This document shows, one piece after another, positions 46,790-56,950 of a stretch of 64,000 nucleotides of DNA (the first letter of the stretch is position 1; each line of letters starts with the position of its first letter). The position numbers and the translations under genes were made by a program. Below the pieces are notes generated by a model. It had not been told where the DNA came from. It was given only the letters and a program-made list of their open reading frames with translations, and ran no database searches. Source of the stretch: Pyropia haitanensis (lineage: Eukaryota > Rhodophyta > Bangiophyceae > Bangiales > Bangiaceae); NCBI GenBank assembly GCA_008729055.1, contig SDUX01000004.1, positions 248,001 to 312,000 of the forward strand, written 5' to 3'.

Positions 46790-47032
46790 ATGATCACCAC
46801 GCGTCACGTGCGCGCGGCGTTTGTCGCCGCCGCCGCCGCCGCGGCTGTCGCCGCCGCCGCTGCCGCCGCTGCCGCCGCCGCGGCGGCGGCGGCGGCCGTC
46901 CTTGTCGCCCCCCCCTCGTCGGCCGCCGCACCCATCGGCGCCGCCGCCATCGCCGCCGCCCTCTCCCGCGGCGCCCGCCTGCCCTCCCCCGCTACCCCCG
47001 CCGCCGCGGGCACCCCACCAACGGCGGTCGAC

Positions 47033-47066
<34 letters not shown>

Positions 47067-47414
47067 GGACACGGCCGCCGCCCACCCTCCGGGCGGCGGT
47101 CGCCCGCTCGCCCCTCACCTACGCGGCAACCGTCTATGGGGGCCCGCCGCTGGCGTTGCCCGCCGCCGGCGCCTACACCCGCCACCTCGCCAAGCTCCTC
47201 CGCGCCGACCCGTCCGTCCCCGGCGCGCGCACCTTTACCATCGTCTGCACCGCGCTGCTCCTCACCGAACGCCACGCCGCGACGCTCGGCAGCTGCCCGT
47301 ACACGCCGGGGGAGATGACGCTCCTCGCGGGTGGCGCGGGCGTCCGCCTCACCGACGGGCTCGCCTTCAACGTGTCCCGCCGGGTGGCCGCGCCGGCCTA
47401 TACCGCCGCCGCCG

Positions 47415-47464
<50 letters not shown>

Positions 47465-48274
47465 AGTGATGTGGCGGTGTGGACGTTTGACGCGCCCGCC
47501 GCGGCGACGGCGCCCGTGTTGGCCCGCGCGGGGATGGTGCGCGGGCGGGTGGCGCGGGGGGTGGACGAGCCGCTGGTGGGGCAGGCGGCGGTGGTGGGCG
47601 GGTGGGGGGCGGCGGACCCGCGGCGGGGGGGGGCTGCCGCCGCGGCGCGCGACGGCAACCTGACGCTCGCCGGCCAGACGGTCGTCGCCGCCGCCGCGTG
47701 CGCGGCGGTGGTGGGGGACGGCGCCGCCACGGACGACCGGTTTTGTGCCGCTGCCCAGTCGTCGGGGCCGTGTGTGGGTACGTTGGAGTGGGGGCGCGTC
47801 GCGGCGTGGCGGCGGATGGTCATGGTGGGGGGAAGGGGGCAGGGGGGGGGCGAGGGACCGGTTGCCGCCCTACATGGTGCGTGTTTGGGGGCGGACGATG
47901 GCGGCGTCGACGGCTGGGCGCGGAGGCGACCGCCGTGACTAACCACGACTTGCGCCCCCCTTGGCGCGCCTTGCTCGCTCCGATTGTGCCATGCCGCGCG
48001 CTTCCCCCCCCCCGCCTCCTTCCCCTCCCCCGCCTATTCCTGCCCGCCTTGCGTCATCCACCCCCAAAAACCAGGCGACGAAGGCGCCCCGCTGGCCGTC
48101 ATGGACGACACCCCCGCCGCCGAAATGTACTTTGTCGGCCTCTACCAGTCGGCCGTCACCGCCACCCCGTACGCGTGCGACCCGCGCGCGCCGGCCGTCT
48201 ACACCCGCCTGTCGGCGCACGCCGCGTTCCTCTCTGACGCCGTCGCGCCGTACCGGCTCTCCTTTTTTGGGTGA
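46790..48274 (+). CDS. secreted trypsin-fold protein with lost catalytic residues (copy B)
   Basis: Two exons, 46790-47777 and 48075-48274, with a GTACGT donor and CCAG acceptor, phase 1; 395 residues. The signal peptide is an unusually long Ala run after MITTRHVRAAFV. S1-fold landmarks: CTALLLTERHAATLGSC (Ser in place of His57), SDVAVWTFDAP (Asp102 kept), AAVVGGWGAADPR, and CVGDEGAPLAV (Glu in place of Ser195), then AVYTRLSAHAAFLSDAV and the same ending PYRLSFFG as copy A. Exon 2 is exactly 200 bases in both genes and the intron sits at the same codon, so they are paralogues from one duplication, now inverted and about 20 kb apart. A (GGC)n tract (47413-47464) inserts about 17 Gly before the Asp102 strand. 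Expected to be secreted and not proteolytic. Confidence 0.78.
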
Positions 48275-48692
48275 CCGGCCGCACGGGGGGCGGCGCGCGC
48301 CGCCAGCGGACCCCGCGCGGCCGTTGAAAGCGAAACGAACAGAGTGCATGCCGGGGGGGGGGGGGTGGTGGCAGAGGGTCAGGGGTAGTGTGGCTCCCGC
48401 TTGCGTTTGCTGTGGTGGTTCTTCACGGGTGGCGGGGGGGGCTCGCTCGCCGTGCGACACGCCGCCCCCCTCTCGGCCGAGCCCCCCCACGGCCGGCACC
48501 CCTTGCCCTTCCCCACACGCCCACGGCTGGGGTCCCCGCCCGCGACTGCTGGGCCATTGGACGGTGGCGCCCGTCGCCACGCGCCGAGAGGACCGGACTG
48601 CAGGGGGTGCACCGGGAGGCGGGACGCGCACTCCCGCAGCGCGCTTACGGAAGGGGGGGGCGGGGGAGGGAGCGGCGAGCCGCCGCGGCGGG
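48275..48692. other. convergent 3' intergenic region
   Basis: Between the stop of copy B and the likely stop of the LRR-like gene. The LRR frame stays open across it as far as 47939, but the text turns Pro/Arg-rich and no longer resembles repeats. Confidence 0.5.
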
Positions 48693-49849
48693 CTAGCGAA
48701 AGGTCGCGACGCCCCCCCGCGCAGCGGCCGCACCCACTCGTGGACGGCGAGCCAGACGGGGTCGGCCGGCGAGTCGGCGGCGCCGGCGGCCTCCGCCCCG
48801 CGCGGCCTGCACCAGCACAGGCAAAAGCGGCGGACGCGCAGCGCGGCGACCGCCGGCGCCACCGACCGCGGCAGCGGCACGCACGACCGCAGCGTCAGCG
48901 ACGACAGGCGTGGCATGGCCGCCGCGGCGAGCGACGTGATGACCGCCGCCCCCAACGCCGAGCCGCATGAGACGGTCAGGTCCGCCAGCTGGGGCACCGC
49001 CCACGGGTGGGCGGCCGCGGCGGGCACGTCCCCAGCGGTGAGGGACAGGTGGCGGAGGGCGGCGAGGCGGCCGAGCGCCCGCAGCCCCGCGCCGGTCACG
49101 GCCGCGGACAGTTCCACGTGCAGCACACGCACCGTATCGGCGGCGCTGGGGCCGGCCGGGAGCACCTGCAAGCAGCGGTCGCATAGCGCCGCCTCGTCGC
49201 AGTTGGCGTCGAAGCGGCCCAGCCGCAGCGTCGACGGCATGGAAGCCATGGACGCCAGCGCGGGCACCAGCCGCCGCGTGCGGCACGCGCCGGCGCCAAC
49301 GTCCACCCGCATCGAGGTCAGGGTGCGGCCGCGGAGGAGGTTGGCCAGCTCGGCGGGCCACGTGCCACGCCGCAGGCACTGGTCGACCTGCAGGGTGAGG
49401 CTTGGCAGGCGGGGCAGCGCGGGCGGCGCGAGCGCGGCGGCCGCCCCCGCTTGGAAGCCACCGCGCAGCCACAGGTCGGTCAGGAGGGCGCCGGCCGGCA
49501 GGAGCGCCGCGAGGAGGCTGGTGAACAGGTGGCCGTCGACGAGCAGGGAGCGCAGCTGGGGCGTCGGCCCCGTCGCCCGCAGCGCCGACTGCCAGTGCCG
49601 GACGGGCAGGTGGCCGAGGAGAAGCTCCACCGTCAGCTCCTGAAACGTCCCGGCGTGGCGGCGTAGCAGGGAGAGGCCCAAGTCGCCCGTGACGCGGCCC
49701 AGGCTGAGCGTCAGCGACCGCAGCCCCACGCCGCCGCCGCCGCCGCCGCCGGCAGGGGCCGCGTCCAGCGCGGGAAAAACGTCCGCGGCGACCAGCTGGC
49801 GGCGCCTGGGGTTGCCGGTGCTGCCCGTGCTCCTCCGACCGCCGCCCCC
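48693..49849 (-). CDS. leucine-rich-repeat-like protein, 5' exon not found
   Basis: Reads RRRQLVAADVFPALDAAPAG, then repeated strand-turn units typical of F-box/LRR proteins: GLRSLTLSLGRV, FQELTVELLLGHL, QLRSLLVDGHLFTSLLAALL, LTDLWLRGGF, LPSLTLQVDQCL, TVRVLHVELSAAV, ALRHLSLTAGDVP, QLADLTVSCGSALG, RLSSLTLRSCVPL. There is no ATG between the in-frame stop at 49850-49852 and the repeats, so the start is in an upstream exon I could not find; CAG acceptors lie just after that stop. At the 3' side one extra base in the seven-C run near 48705-48711 would give an early end (VATFR, TAG at 48693-48695), which I prefer. Role probably protein binding, perhaps as a ubiquitin-ligase adaptor, but no F-box is visible. 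Confidence 0.62.
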
Positions 49850-51575
49850 TCAACACGGAGGTTACGTGAAAACGGGCGGGTCTAGTCCGCCTACAGCACG
49901 CTCTGCTCGAGGACGGCGGCGGCAGGCTGCCCTCGGGGTGACCCACACCCCCAGGCGCTGATTGTGCCTGGTAAACAGGGGCTGGAAGCGCCCAAAACGC
50001 GGGAGTCTGTGCGTCATGAAGATGCACACGAGCTGGGTAGGTAGACACTGCGGGCGTTGGGACGAAAGGCAAAGAGTCCGCTCCGACGCATCTCACCCGG
50101 AGGCCTCCAGGATCGGTCTTGCAGTGCGTCCATGGAAGTAGAGACCGTGGGGGGGGGGGGAGGACGTGCGCAGAGAGTGCGGAACAGCTTGGGACGTAGA
50201 GAAGGCGGGCAGCTGTGGGAGGCAACGGCGGCGGCTGGCGGTGTGTGCGCGTGGTGCTTCCATCCCGCGGACCTTGAGGCGTGGTGGCTGTTGGCACACC
50301 GTCACCCGGCGTCTCGGCTGCCTGCGCGCGTCCAGCACGAACCAGGCCAAGAGTCCGGCAGCGCCAGCAGTCGATCGAAGCCACAGCAAGCGCGCACCGG
50401 TTGGTTGCTCTTCCCCCCCCTCCCCCCGCCCACCACTGAGACCGAGTTGGGGGTGGCTGGCGGCGGACGTCCTGCCCACCACCTTCCCCTCCTCCTTTTC
50501 CTGTCGCGGTGGGCGGCAATCGCCCGCGGCCCAGCCCTCGTGGCGCTTTCGCTGCGGTGCTTACGTGCTGATGGCGGTGTTCCGCAAAGACAGAGCACGC
50601 ACCGTGCGTTTTGTTCTCTCAGCTTGCTCGTGTGGGAATGGGGGGGCGGTTACCGCCGTGCCTTGCACAGACACGGCGTCGTCCCCTCCGTCGTAGCAGC
50701 CTGGAGGTCAAGCCAGTGGCGCGTGTCCCGATCGTCGCGAACCACCACAGAGGGCTCGCAGCGAGCGTGCACATGAGAGCACTGGGCACTAGCAATCCTT
50801 CTCGTACGTTGCGACGATCCAGTGGGCGTGGCGGTCCGCCGCTGCGGCCGACGGTCTGTGTCTGTCGCGGGGCGGATCCTTCGTCATGTTGAGGCTCAAG
50901 GCCATGCACTTCAATTGCTGCACGGAAAAGAAACAGATACTACACGTGGGTGTATCCCCGCCCCACAACCCGACCACCGGGCCGCCGCGAGGATGTCTCT
51001 CATCTCGCGCTCGTGGGCCACCAGCGGCCACGCCCCTCCCTCAAAGGTAACAGCCGTAGGCGGGCTATGTCGCAAGCGTGCTGTGGCTGGCCAATGGAGG
51101 CGGCGGGGAGAGCTGGAAGGATATTGCTGCAAACCCCAAGGGAATCTACCGCTGCCACCGCAACGGATGGACTCAGGAGATGACTTTCACTGACTGCCGG
51201 CGGCGGCAAGCGCAGTCTCGTGCGGGATATACAGTGCTGGTGGCCGCCCCCCCGGCTTCTGACGCCACCCCTGGCGGCGGGGCCGCCGCGCGCGACTGCC
51301 GGCCGCCACTGCAACGGCACATTCGCAGGCCGCAAGGGCACGTTCGCTGCAGCCGTGGGGGGGGGGGGCGCGCTCGTCGGTGACCGACGGCCGCCGCCGC
51401 CGCCGCCGCCGGGACCGCTCGCCTGCCCATCCCGCGGCGGTGAGGCGAGGGGGGTGGCTGGTGGGGGGCAGTCGTAGTGACAGCAGCCGCGGTGGGGGGG
51501 TGTTTGGGCAGACCAGGTCTCGGGGGTCCGCCGCCCCCCCCCCCGCCGACCGCCCCAGACAGAGATGCACGTTTA
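49850..51575. other. intergenic; may hold the missing LRR 5' exon
   Basis: Less GC-rich than average (49860-51200). Overlapping frames on both strands show no domain. The upstream exon and promoter of the LRR-like gene should be within it. Confidence 0.4.
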
Positions 51576-51655
51576 TTTTCATGTGATTTCAATCATGCCG
51601 AATTTATGTTTAAATCACAACAGTCAAAGGCACCATGATTGAAACCACATGAAAA
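51576..51655. repeat. 22-bp stem-loop
   Basis: Arms 51576-51597 and 51634-51655 pair over about 22 bases with one mismatch, leaving a 36-base loop. Long enough for a small-RNA precursor hairpin or a cruciform. Confidence 0.75.
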
Positions 51656-52440
51656 ATGGAAAAAGCTTACACGCTTTCGATGGTGATTTTACATTTCTAT
51701 GCAATTTTTGGCACGGCGGTGCGTCGTACGACGAGTTTGTGGCCAGGATCTGACGAGCGCTGCAGTGACGTGCACCAGACGAGGTCAACAAGGACACCGC
51801 TTGTACGCGCACAACTGAGCACGCTTGAAGGCGCTGCCACACTTCCTGTGATACGCTTTCTACAAGAGACCATCTATGTCTTTCCATCGTCGGCGTCCTC
51901 TTCCTCGGTGCGTTCTTTGCCCCGCAAGTGGAATTGCGGTCGTGGCTCCGAGCCCCCCCCATCTCTGGTGGTCGAGTTGCTCCTTGTCTGTACAATGCTT
52001 TGTGGGGCTGCTCAGTCTCAGCTGATGGGCCGCTGACGCTCTTGTCCCGTTTTGTTCTGCTGGACCACCGCGTTCAAACTTCTGGGTCCCCGAAACTCCA
52101 TGCCTCTCCCCTTTCTGCAGACAGGCCGTCACAGGAGTTGAGCCGCGTCACAGCGACACTATCCTGGCCGGCAGGCCGGCGGCCGCAGAGCTCGCATCAA
52201 GAAAGCGTGGGCGTCCCGCCATCGAGTGCTCGTCGCACTACGAGCTGGTCAAGGCCCGCCACAAGATGAAGTGTCGCGCATTCCTCGTCTCCTTGTGTTG
52301 TCAGCTCGCTTGCGATAAGGACAGTGTAATGTGAATTGCGTGAATTTGAAATGATAGTAAATAATGAAAATCATATGTCGATCAAGGGGTGATTCAAATC
52401 ACGTTACAATCGAGGGTTAGGTACATGACTGAAACCACAC
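51576..52440. repeat. AT-rich island bounded by related inverted repeats
   Basis: The motif CATGTGATTTCAATCATG (51580-51597) has an inverted copy at 51634-51651 (17 of 18) and a further one, CATGACTGAAACCACAC, at 52424-52440. The 860-bp segment so bounded is far more AT-rich than any flank, especially 51576-51720 and 52290-52420. It encodes no recognisable protein: frames at plus 51656-52036 and minus 51624-51995 have no domain. A small non-autonomous transposon or an inserted foreign fragment would fit. Confidence 0.5.
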
Positions 52441-53352
52441 CTCCCACGCGCAGCGCCTGCCACGCCTCGCTAGACCGCTGCAGGCAGTGGGCGGACGGCC
52501 ACCGTCGTCGGTCGCACCCTGGCGACGACCGCCGCCGCTGGAACAGTGGTGACGGGGGGGGCGGGCGACGCTGCCGAGACGCAGATCCGCTGCATCTGTA
52601 GTCAAAATGATTGTACACATTGGGGGAGGGGGGGCCGTTCCCCCTCACTCCCCGACCGACCGTCTCGCTAGGGGCGGCGCCGGAGAAATCCGCCGCCGCG
52701 CGGCTCGGGGGGGGGGGGGGGGTGGGGACGCGTGGGAGGGGGGCGGCGTCCTCGCAGAAGGTGGGACGGAGCCGCGTCTCTTGAGCAGGGACGGTGCCAC
52801 GTCCCCCTCCCCCCCCCCCCCCGCCGCCGCCGACACTGCCCGACGGTCGGCGGCGCGCCGTCACCCCTCCCCCCTCTCCCGCCGCGGCCCTGTTCACCCC
52901 CCCCTCCCGCACGCTCTGACCGTGGCCGCGCCTGTGGAGGTGGCGGCTGGGGTGGCCATCCCGCATCGGCGGCGGCGGACCGCGCGCGCCGCTGGCCCCA
53001 CCACCCCGTGGGACAGACGTGCGCGGCGGCGGCGGGCACGTGCGCGGCGGCGGGGAGGGGGTGGCCCACCTGCGCGGCGGTGGCTGGGGCGTGCCTCCTG
53101 AGCTGCGTCCTCACGCTCCGCCCCCCCGCCCTCTCAAGCCCGCCCACCGACACCACCCCTACCACCCCGGACGCCACAGACGACACCGCCCCCTCCCTGT
53201 CGAGGCACGAATTGCCCTTGCTCCCCAGAGGTGCCGTCGTTCCCATCTTGCGCCGCCCGCCGCCTTCTCTTCCCCCGCTCCACTCCCTCCCCCGCTGGCC
53301 TCTGCTGTCTCACCCACCCACGACCTCCCACTCTACGGCCACACCGGGGACC
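52441..53352. other. intergenic, promoter side of third RING gene
   Basis: GC-rich filler with G runs near 52709-52723 and a C run at 52807-52820. Frames continue from the RING gene leftward but are Arg/Pro text. No gene seen. Confidence 0.45.
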
Positions 53353-54796
53353 ATGCATCCGCCGACAGGAGACGGCGACGGCGGCACGTCGGAGCGACCG
53401 CGGGTGGCGGCGGCTGCCGCTGCGGTCTCCCAACCCGCGTCGTACGTCCCTTGCCGGTCGCTGTCCGCTGTACCCCCGACGACGACCCGCGCAGCCGGCG
53501 CAATAACCTGCGCCTCCCCCCCGTCGGGTGCACCCACCACCCCACCGTCCCCCACTGCTGTCTGCGAGCGCGGCGACGACGACGACGGCAGCGGAAGCAG
53601 CGGAAGCAGCAGGAGCAGCAGCAGCAGCAGCTGCGTCGGCGGCGACGGCGACGGCAGCGGCGACGGCGACGGCAGCGGCGGCGGTGGCGTCGGTGGGAAT
53701 GCACTCACGCCCCCGCCAACGGCAGAGGCCGCAGTGTGGCGTCCCGCCCCCGCCCCTCGGCCGCGGCGCCTTGCCCGCCGCTACGTCGCCACCCTCCCTG
53801 GCGACAGTGACGACGACAGCGACTGCGACAGCGGCGGCTTTTACCTGCGCAGCAGCCGCGGCGGTGGCGGGCGGGGATGCGTGGGGCCCCCCGCAGCGCC
53901 CCCCCCCCCACCCTCGCGTGCACGGCGGCGGTGTGGGCGGACACGGCCGCGCGGGCGGTGGCACTGGTGGTCGCCCTCTCCGCGTGTACGGTGGTCGGGG
54001 TGGGCGTCGCGTCGGCGGTGGGGGTGGAGCTGCTCGGCCGCGCGGCGGTGGCGCGGGTGGAGGCGTGGCTGGGGGGGGGGGGGCGCCACGGGGGGGGCGC
54101 CGGAGACGCCGGGGGGGGTGGGGCGGGGGGGGGGGCGCCGCGGTTACCACCGCTGCCACTGCGGCGGCGGGCGGGCCCGTTGCTACCGCCGGCGCCGCCG
54201 CTACCCTAGCAGAAGGACCCGCGGCAGGGGACGCGGCAATGCCGGGCGGGGCGGTCGGGGTAGAGTTGGTGGTGGACTCATCGCGGCCGCCGGCCACCGA
54301 CAGGGTGGGCTGGGTGGGCGGTGGTGGCGGCGGCGGCGGCACCTGCGCCGTCTGTTTGGAGCGGATTGGCCCGCCACGGCCCGCCGACCGCGCCGAGACG
54401 ACGCCGGCCACGGCAGGCGCGACCAGGACCGCAGCGCCGTTTGCGGCGGCGGCCGCCGCGGCAGGGACGGGGGAGGCCGCTGCAGCAGTGGTGCGGGCGG
54501 CTTTGGTGGCGACTGGTGCCCACACCGGCGTGGGGGGACCCCGCGACGACGCACCACCGCCGCCGCCGCCGCAGCCCAGAGGGGACACCCCGCCCCTCTC
54601 CCCCCAGTTTTCGGCCGCCGCGGTGGTGCTCGGCTGTGGCCATGACTTTCACCGTCCGTGCCTGGCGCGGTGGCTGGCGGTGAGCCCGACGTGCCCGCTG
54701 TGCGTCGCGCACGTGACGCCCCGCGCGGTGGCGGTGGCGGTGGGGCGCGAGGGGGCGGGCGAGAATGCGGTGGTGGGTGGGGCGGAGTTTGGGTAA
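53353..54796 (+). CDS. transmembrane RING-H2 finger protein, third copy
   Basis: Start ATG at 53353 (MHPPTGDGDGGTSERP). The N-terminal part has a Ser/Asp/Gly-rich acidic stretch and LARRYVATLPGDSDDDSDCD. At the 11-base C run 53899-53909 the frame changes to WADTAARAVALVVALSACTV, a membrane span. Around the G runs at 54060-54135 it changes again and gives CAVCLERIG, a long insert, CGHDFHRPCLARWLAV and CPLC, ending at a TAA at 54794-54796. One extra base at each run joins everything. RING-H2 ligands are all present. The spacing between the first and second Cys pairs is about 95 residues, far above the usual RING range (up to about 40). Likely a membrane E3 ligase of the same family as the genes at 3780-4663 and 8031-9330. 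Confidence 0.72.
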
Positions 54797-55981
54797 TCTG
54801 GGAGGGGGGGTGGGGGTTGCCCGAGGTACCTGGCAGAGGACCGCGGCGTTGGTGTTGGCGCGGGCGGCGGGGAGAGGGAGGAGAGAGCGGCGTGCGAGAT
54901 GGGGCGGAACGGTTTCTGTCACCCCTTGCCACGAGGGGGAGGCCGCGACGGCGTGTGCCGGCCGAGTGTGTTATTTTATTGTCAGAGAGCTTTGTGTCGT
55001 TCTTACTGTGTCTCTCCTGGTCCACCGGCACACGTTTGGGGGGGGGGGGGAAGCTCGGCAGCGAGCACGCGACCTGGCCACTTGAGCACGGACGGAATGG
55101 TGCTCGCAGAGGGGGCGGTGCGGAGTACCGACAGCACTGCCTGTTCAGGAGAAGAGGAGAAAGAAAAAAAACAGGTCAGCATGGCCGCGCCGCCCCCACA
55201 GACTGGGCTGCGGGCGGCTATAGTGTGGCCGCCCGCCGCCACGCCGCCGCGTCCCTGCGCCGCCAACGCCACGCGCAGCGCCCGCCCGCCCGCCCGCCCT
55301 TGTGGTCTGCCGTCACACCCCCCCGCAGCGCGCGAGGTGGCGGGTTGATGAGGCGGTGGTGTCTCGTCCCCCCCCCCCCCCCCCGCCCCAACCCCCCCAA
55401 GAGGTAGTCCCACTGCCGACGGGGTCGGCCAGTCCGCCGCCGTCCCACCCGCAGCCGCGGGCGTGTCGAGTGGCTCGGTGGCCTGGCGGGGTGGAACGTC
55501 TACTGTGCATCGGGATCTTTCCCGATTTTATATCCCGCCGCCTTGTCGTGGGCTCGTGCGCACGCGCGCGCGCGCGAGGGTGTGCGAGTCGGCCACCGCG
55601 CGCTCCGCGGACAGCGCATGCGTTACAGTACGGGAATCTATTTTTTTTTCTTTCTTTTCTTTCCGCTGCCCGCGTCGAGCCACCACCTCCCAGCCGCGAG
55701 ATGCGCGCAGAGGGCACGGCAGACGATGGTGCGAACCTCCCACTGACCGGGGAGAACCTGGCATGCGAGGTGATCCCGCATGCGCGGCGCGAGCCCCATT
55801 GCGCACGCGGGCGTGTGTGCCCCGCGTGCACGCGCCGACCACGCTCGCCACCCCCGCCGCTGCCGCCCTCTGTGCAGCCAACGCTCGCTTGCTGGGCGCC
55901 CCCCATCCGCCCCCGCCCCCTCCCCTCCCCCCACCCCTTCCTCCACACCCCTGGGGTGTGTCCCCACGGCCCTCTCCCATC
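54797..55981. other. intergenic, no gene seen
   Basis: Between two plus-strand genes: 3' flank of the RING gene (54800-55100, moderate GC) and promoter side of the transferase. 55500-55760 includes a (CG)n tract near 55561-55575 and a T run near 55639-55648. No coding signal. Confidence 0.5.
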
Positions 55982-56403
55982 ATGGGCCCGGCGGCGTGCT
56001 GGGTCCCCCCCCCCCCCACCTGCACCTCCCCCCCCGCACCCTCCACTTGTGGCTGACGCGGCTCCCCCCCACCCCTCCCTCCCCCCCTCCCCCCGGGCTG
56101 CCCCCCGCCGAGGTGGCCCGCGCCGTCTCGCGGCTCGCGCACCCGGCGTCGCGGGCGGCGCACCTGGTCACCCGCTCCATGCTGCGCGGCGTCCTGGGGG
56201 GGTACCTGCGCCTGCCGCCGGCGGCGGTGCCGCTGGGCGTCGCGCCCGGCGGCAAGCCGGTGCTGCTGGGGGACGGCGGCGGGGGGGAGGGGGGGGGGGG
56301 CAGGGGGAGCTCGCGTTTAGCGTCGCCCACACGACCGGCCTGGGGCTCGTTGCCGTCGCACGGGCGGCCACGCCGGGCACCGACGGCGATGGGCGCGGCA
56401 GCG

Positions 56404-56434
<31 letters not shown>

Positions 56435-56950
56435 CGGTGGGGGGCTGGCCATTGGGGTGGACGTGGAGCTGGCCGACCGCCCCATCTCGGACCGCCTCCT
56501 CCGCCGCGTCCTCACCCCTGCCGAGTGGGACGCGCTGCCGCCTGCCGCTGCCGCCGCCGCGGACGCCGACGCTGACGCGGACGCGGCCCGCCGCCGCCGT
56601 GCGGCGGTGGCGGCGTGGACGCGGAAGGAGGCGGTGGTCAAGGCGACGGGCCGGGGGATTGCGGGTGGGATGCGGGCGTTTGAGGTCGCAACCACCCCCC
56701 CCCCCTGGGGTGGGGGTGGGGGTGCGGCGGAGCCGGAGGGGGCGGGGGCGGGGGCGGGCGTCGCGCCGTCGACGCCGTCGCTGCTGCTGTCCATGGCGGG
56801 CGACGAGGGGGTGGCGGGGTGGACGCTCCTCGACGTGCCACTGTCGTCGCACGGCGCGACGGGGGCGGTGGCGGTGTTGGGGGGGGGGGGGTCACCGACG
56901 TCCGCCTCTTCCAGTGGTCCTCGGGGAAGGCGGCGGGGCGGTCCCGGTAG
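55982..56950 (+). CDS. Sfp-type 4'-phosphopantetheinyl transferase
   Basis: Transfers phosphopantetheine from CoA to a conserved Ser of acyl-carrier proteins, activating fatty-acid or polyketide synthases. Order: ATG at 55982 (MGPAACWVPPP), then LHLWLTRLPP, AVSRLAHPASRAAHLVTRSM and LRGVLGGYLRLPP (substrate-binding N-terminal half), PLGVAPGGKPVL, AFSVAHTTGLGLVAVAR, the Mg/CoA motif IGVDVELADRPISDRLLRRV, LTPAEWDAL, and WTRKEAVVKATGRGI, the signature W-x3-KEA-x3-K. The C-terminus reads VTDVRLFQWSSGKAAGRSR before a TAG at 56948-56950. Frame changes occur at the 13-C run 56005-56017, the G runs 56279-56300 and the G run near 56879-56891; each is repaired by one added base. A (GGC)n run before IGVDVE adds a Gly loop. 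Broad-specificity, Sfp-like rather than short AcpS-like by length. Confidence 0.87.
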
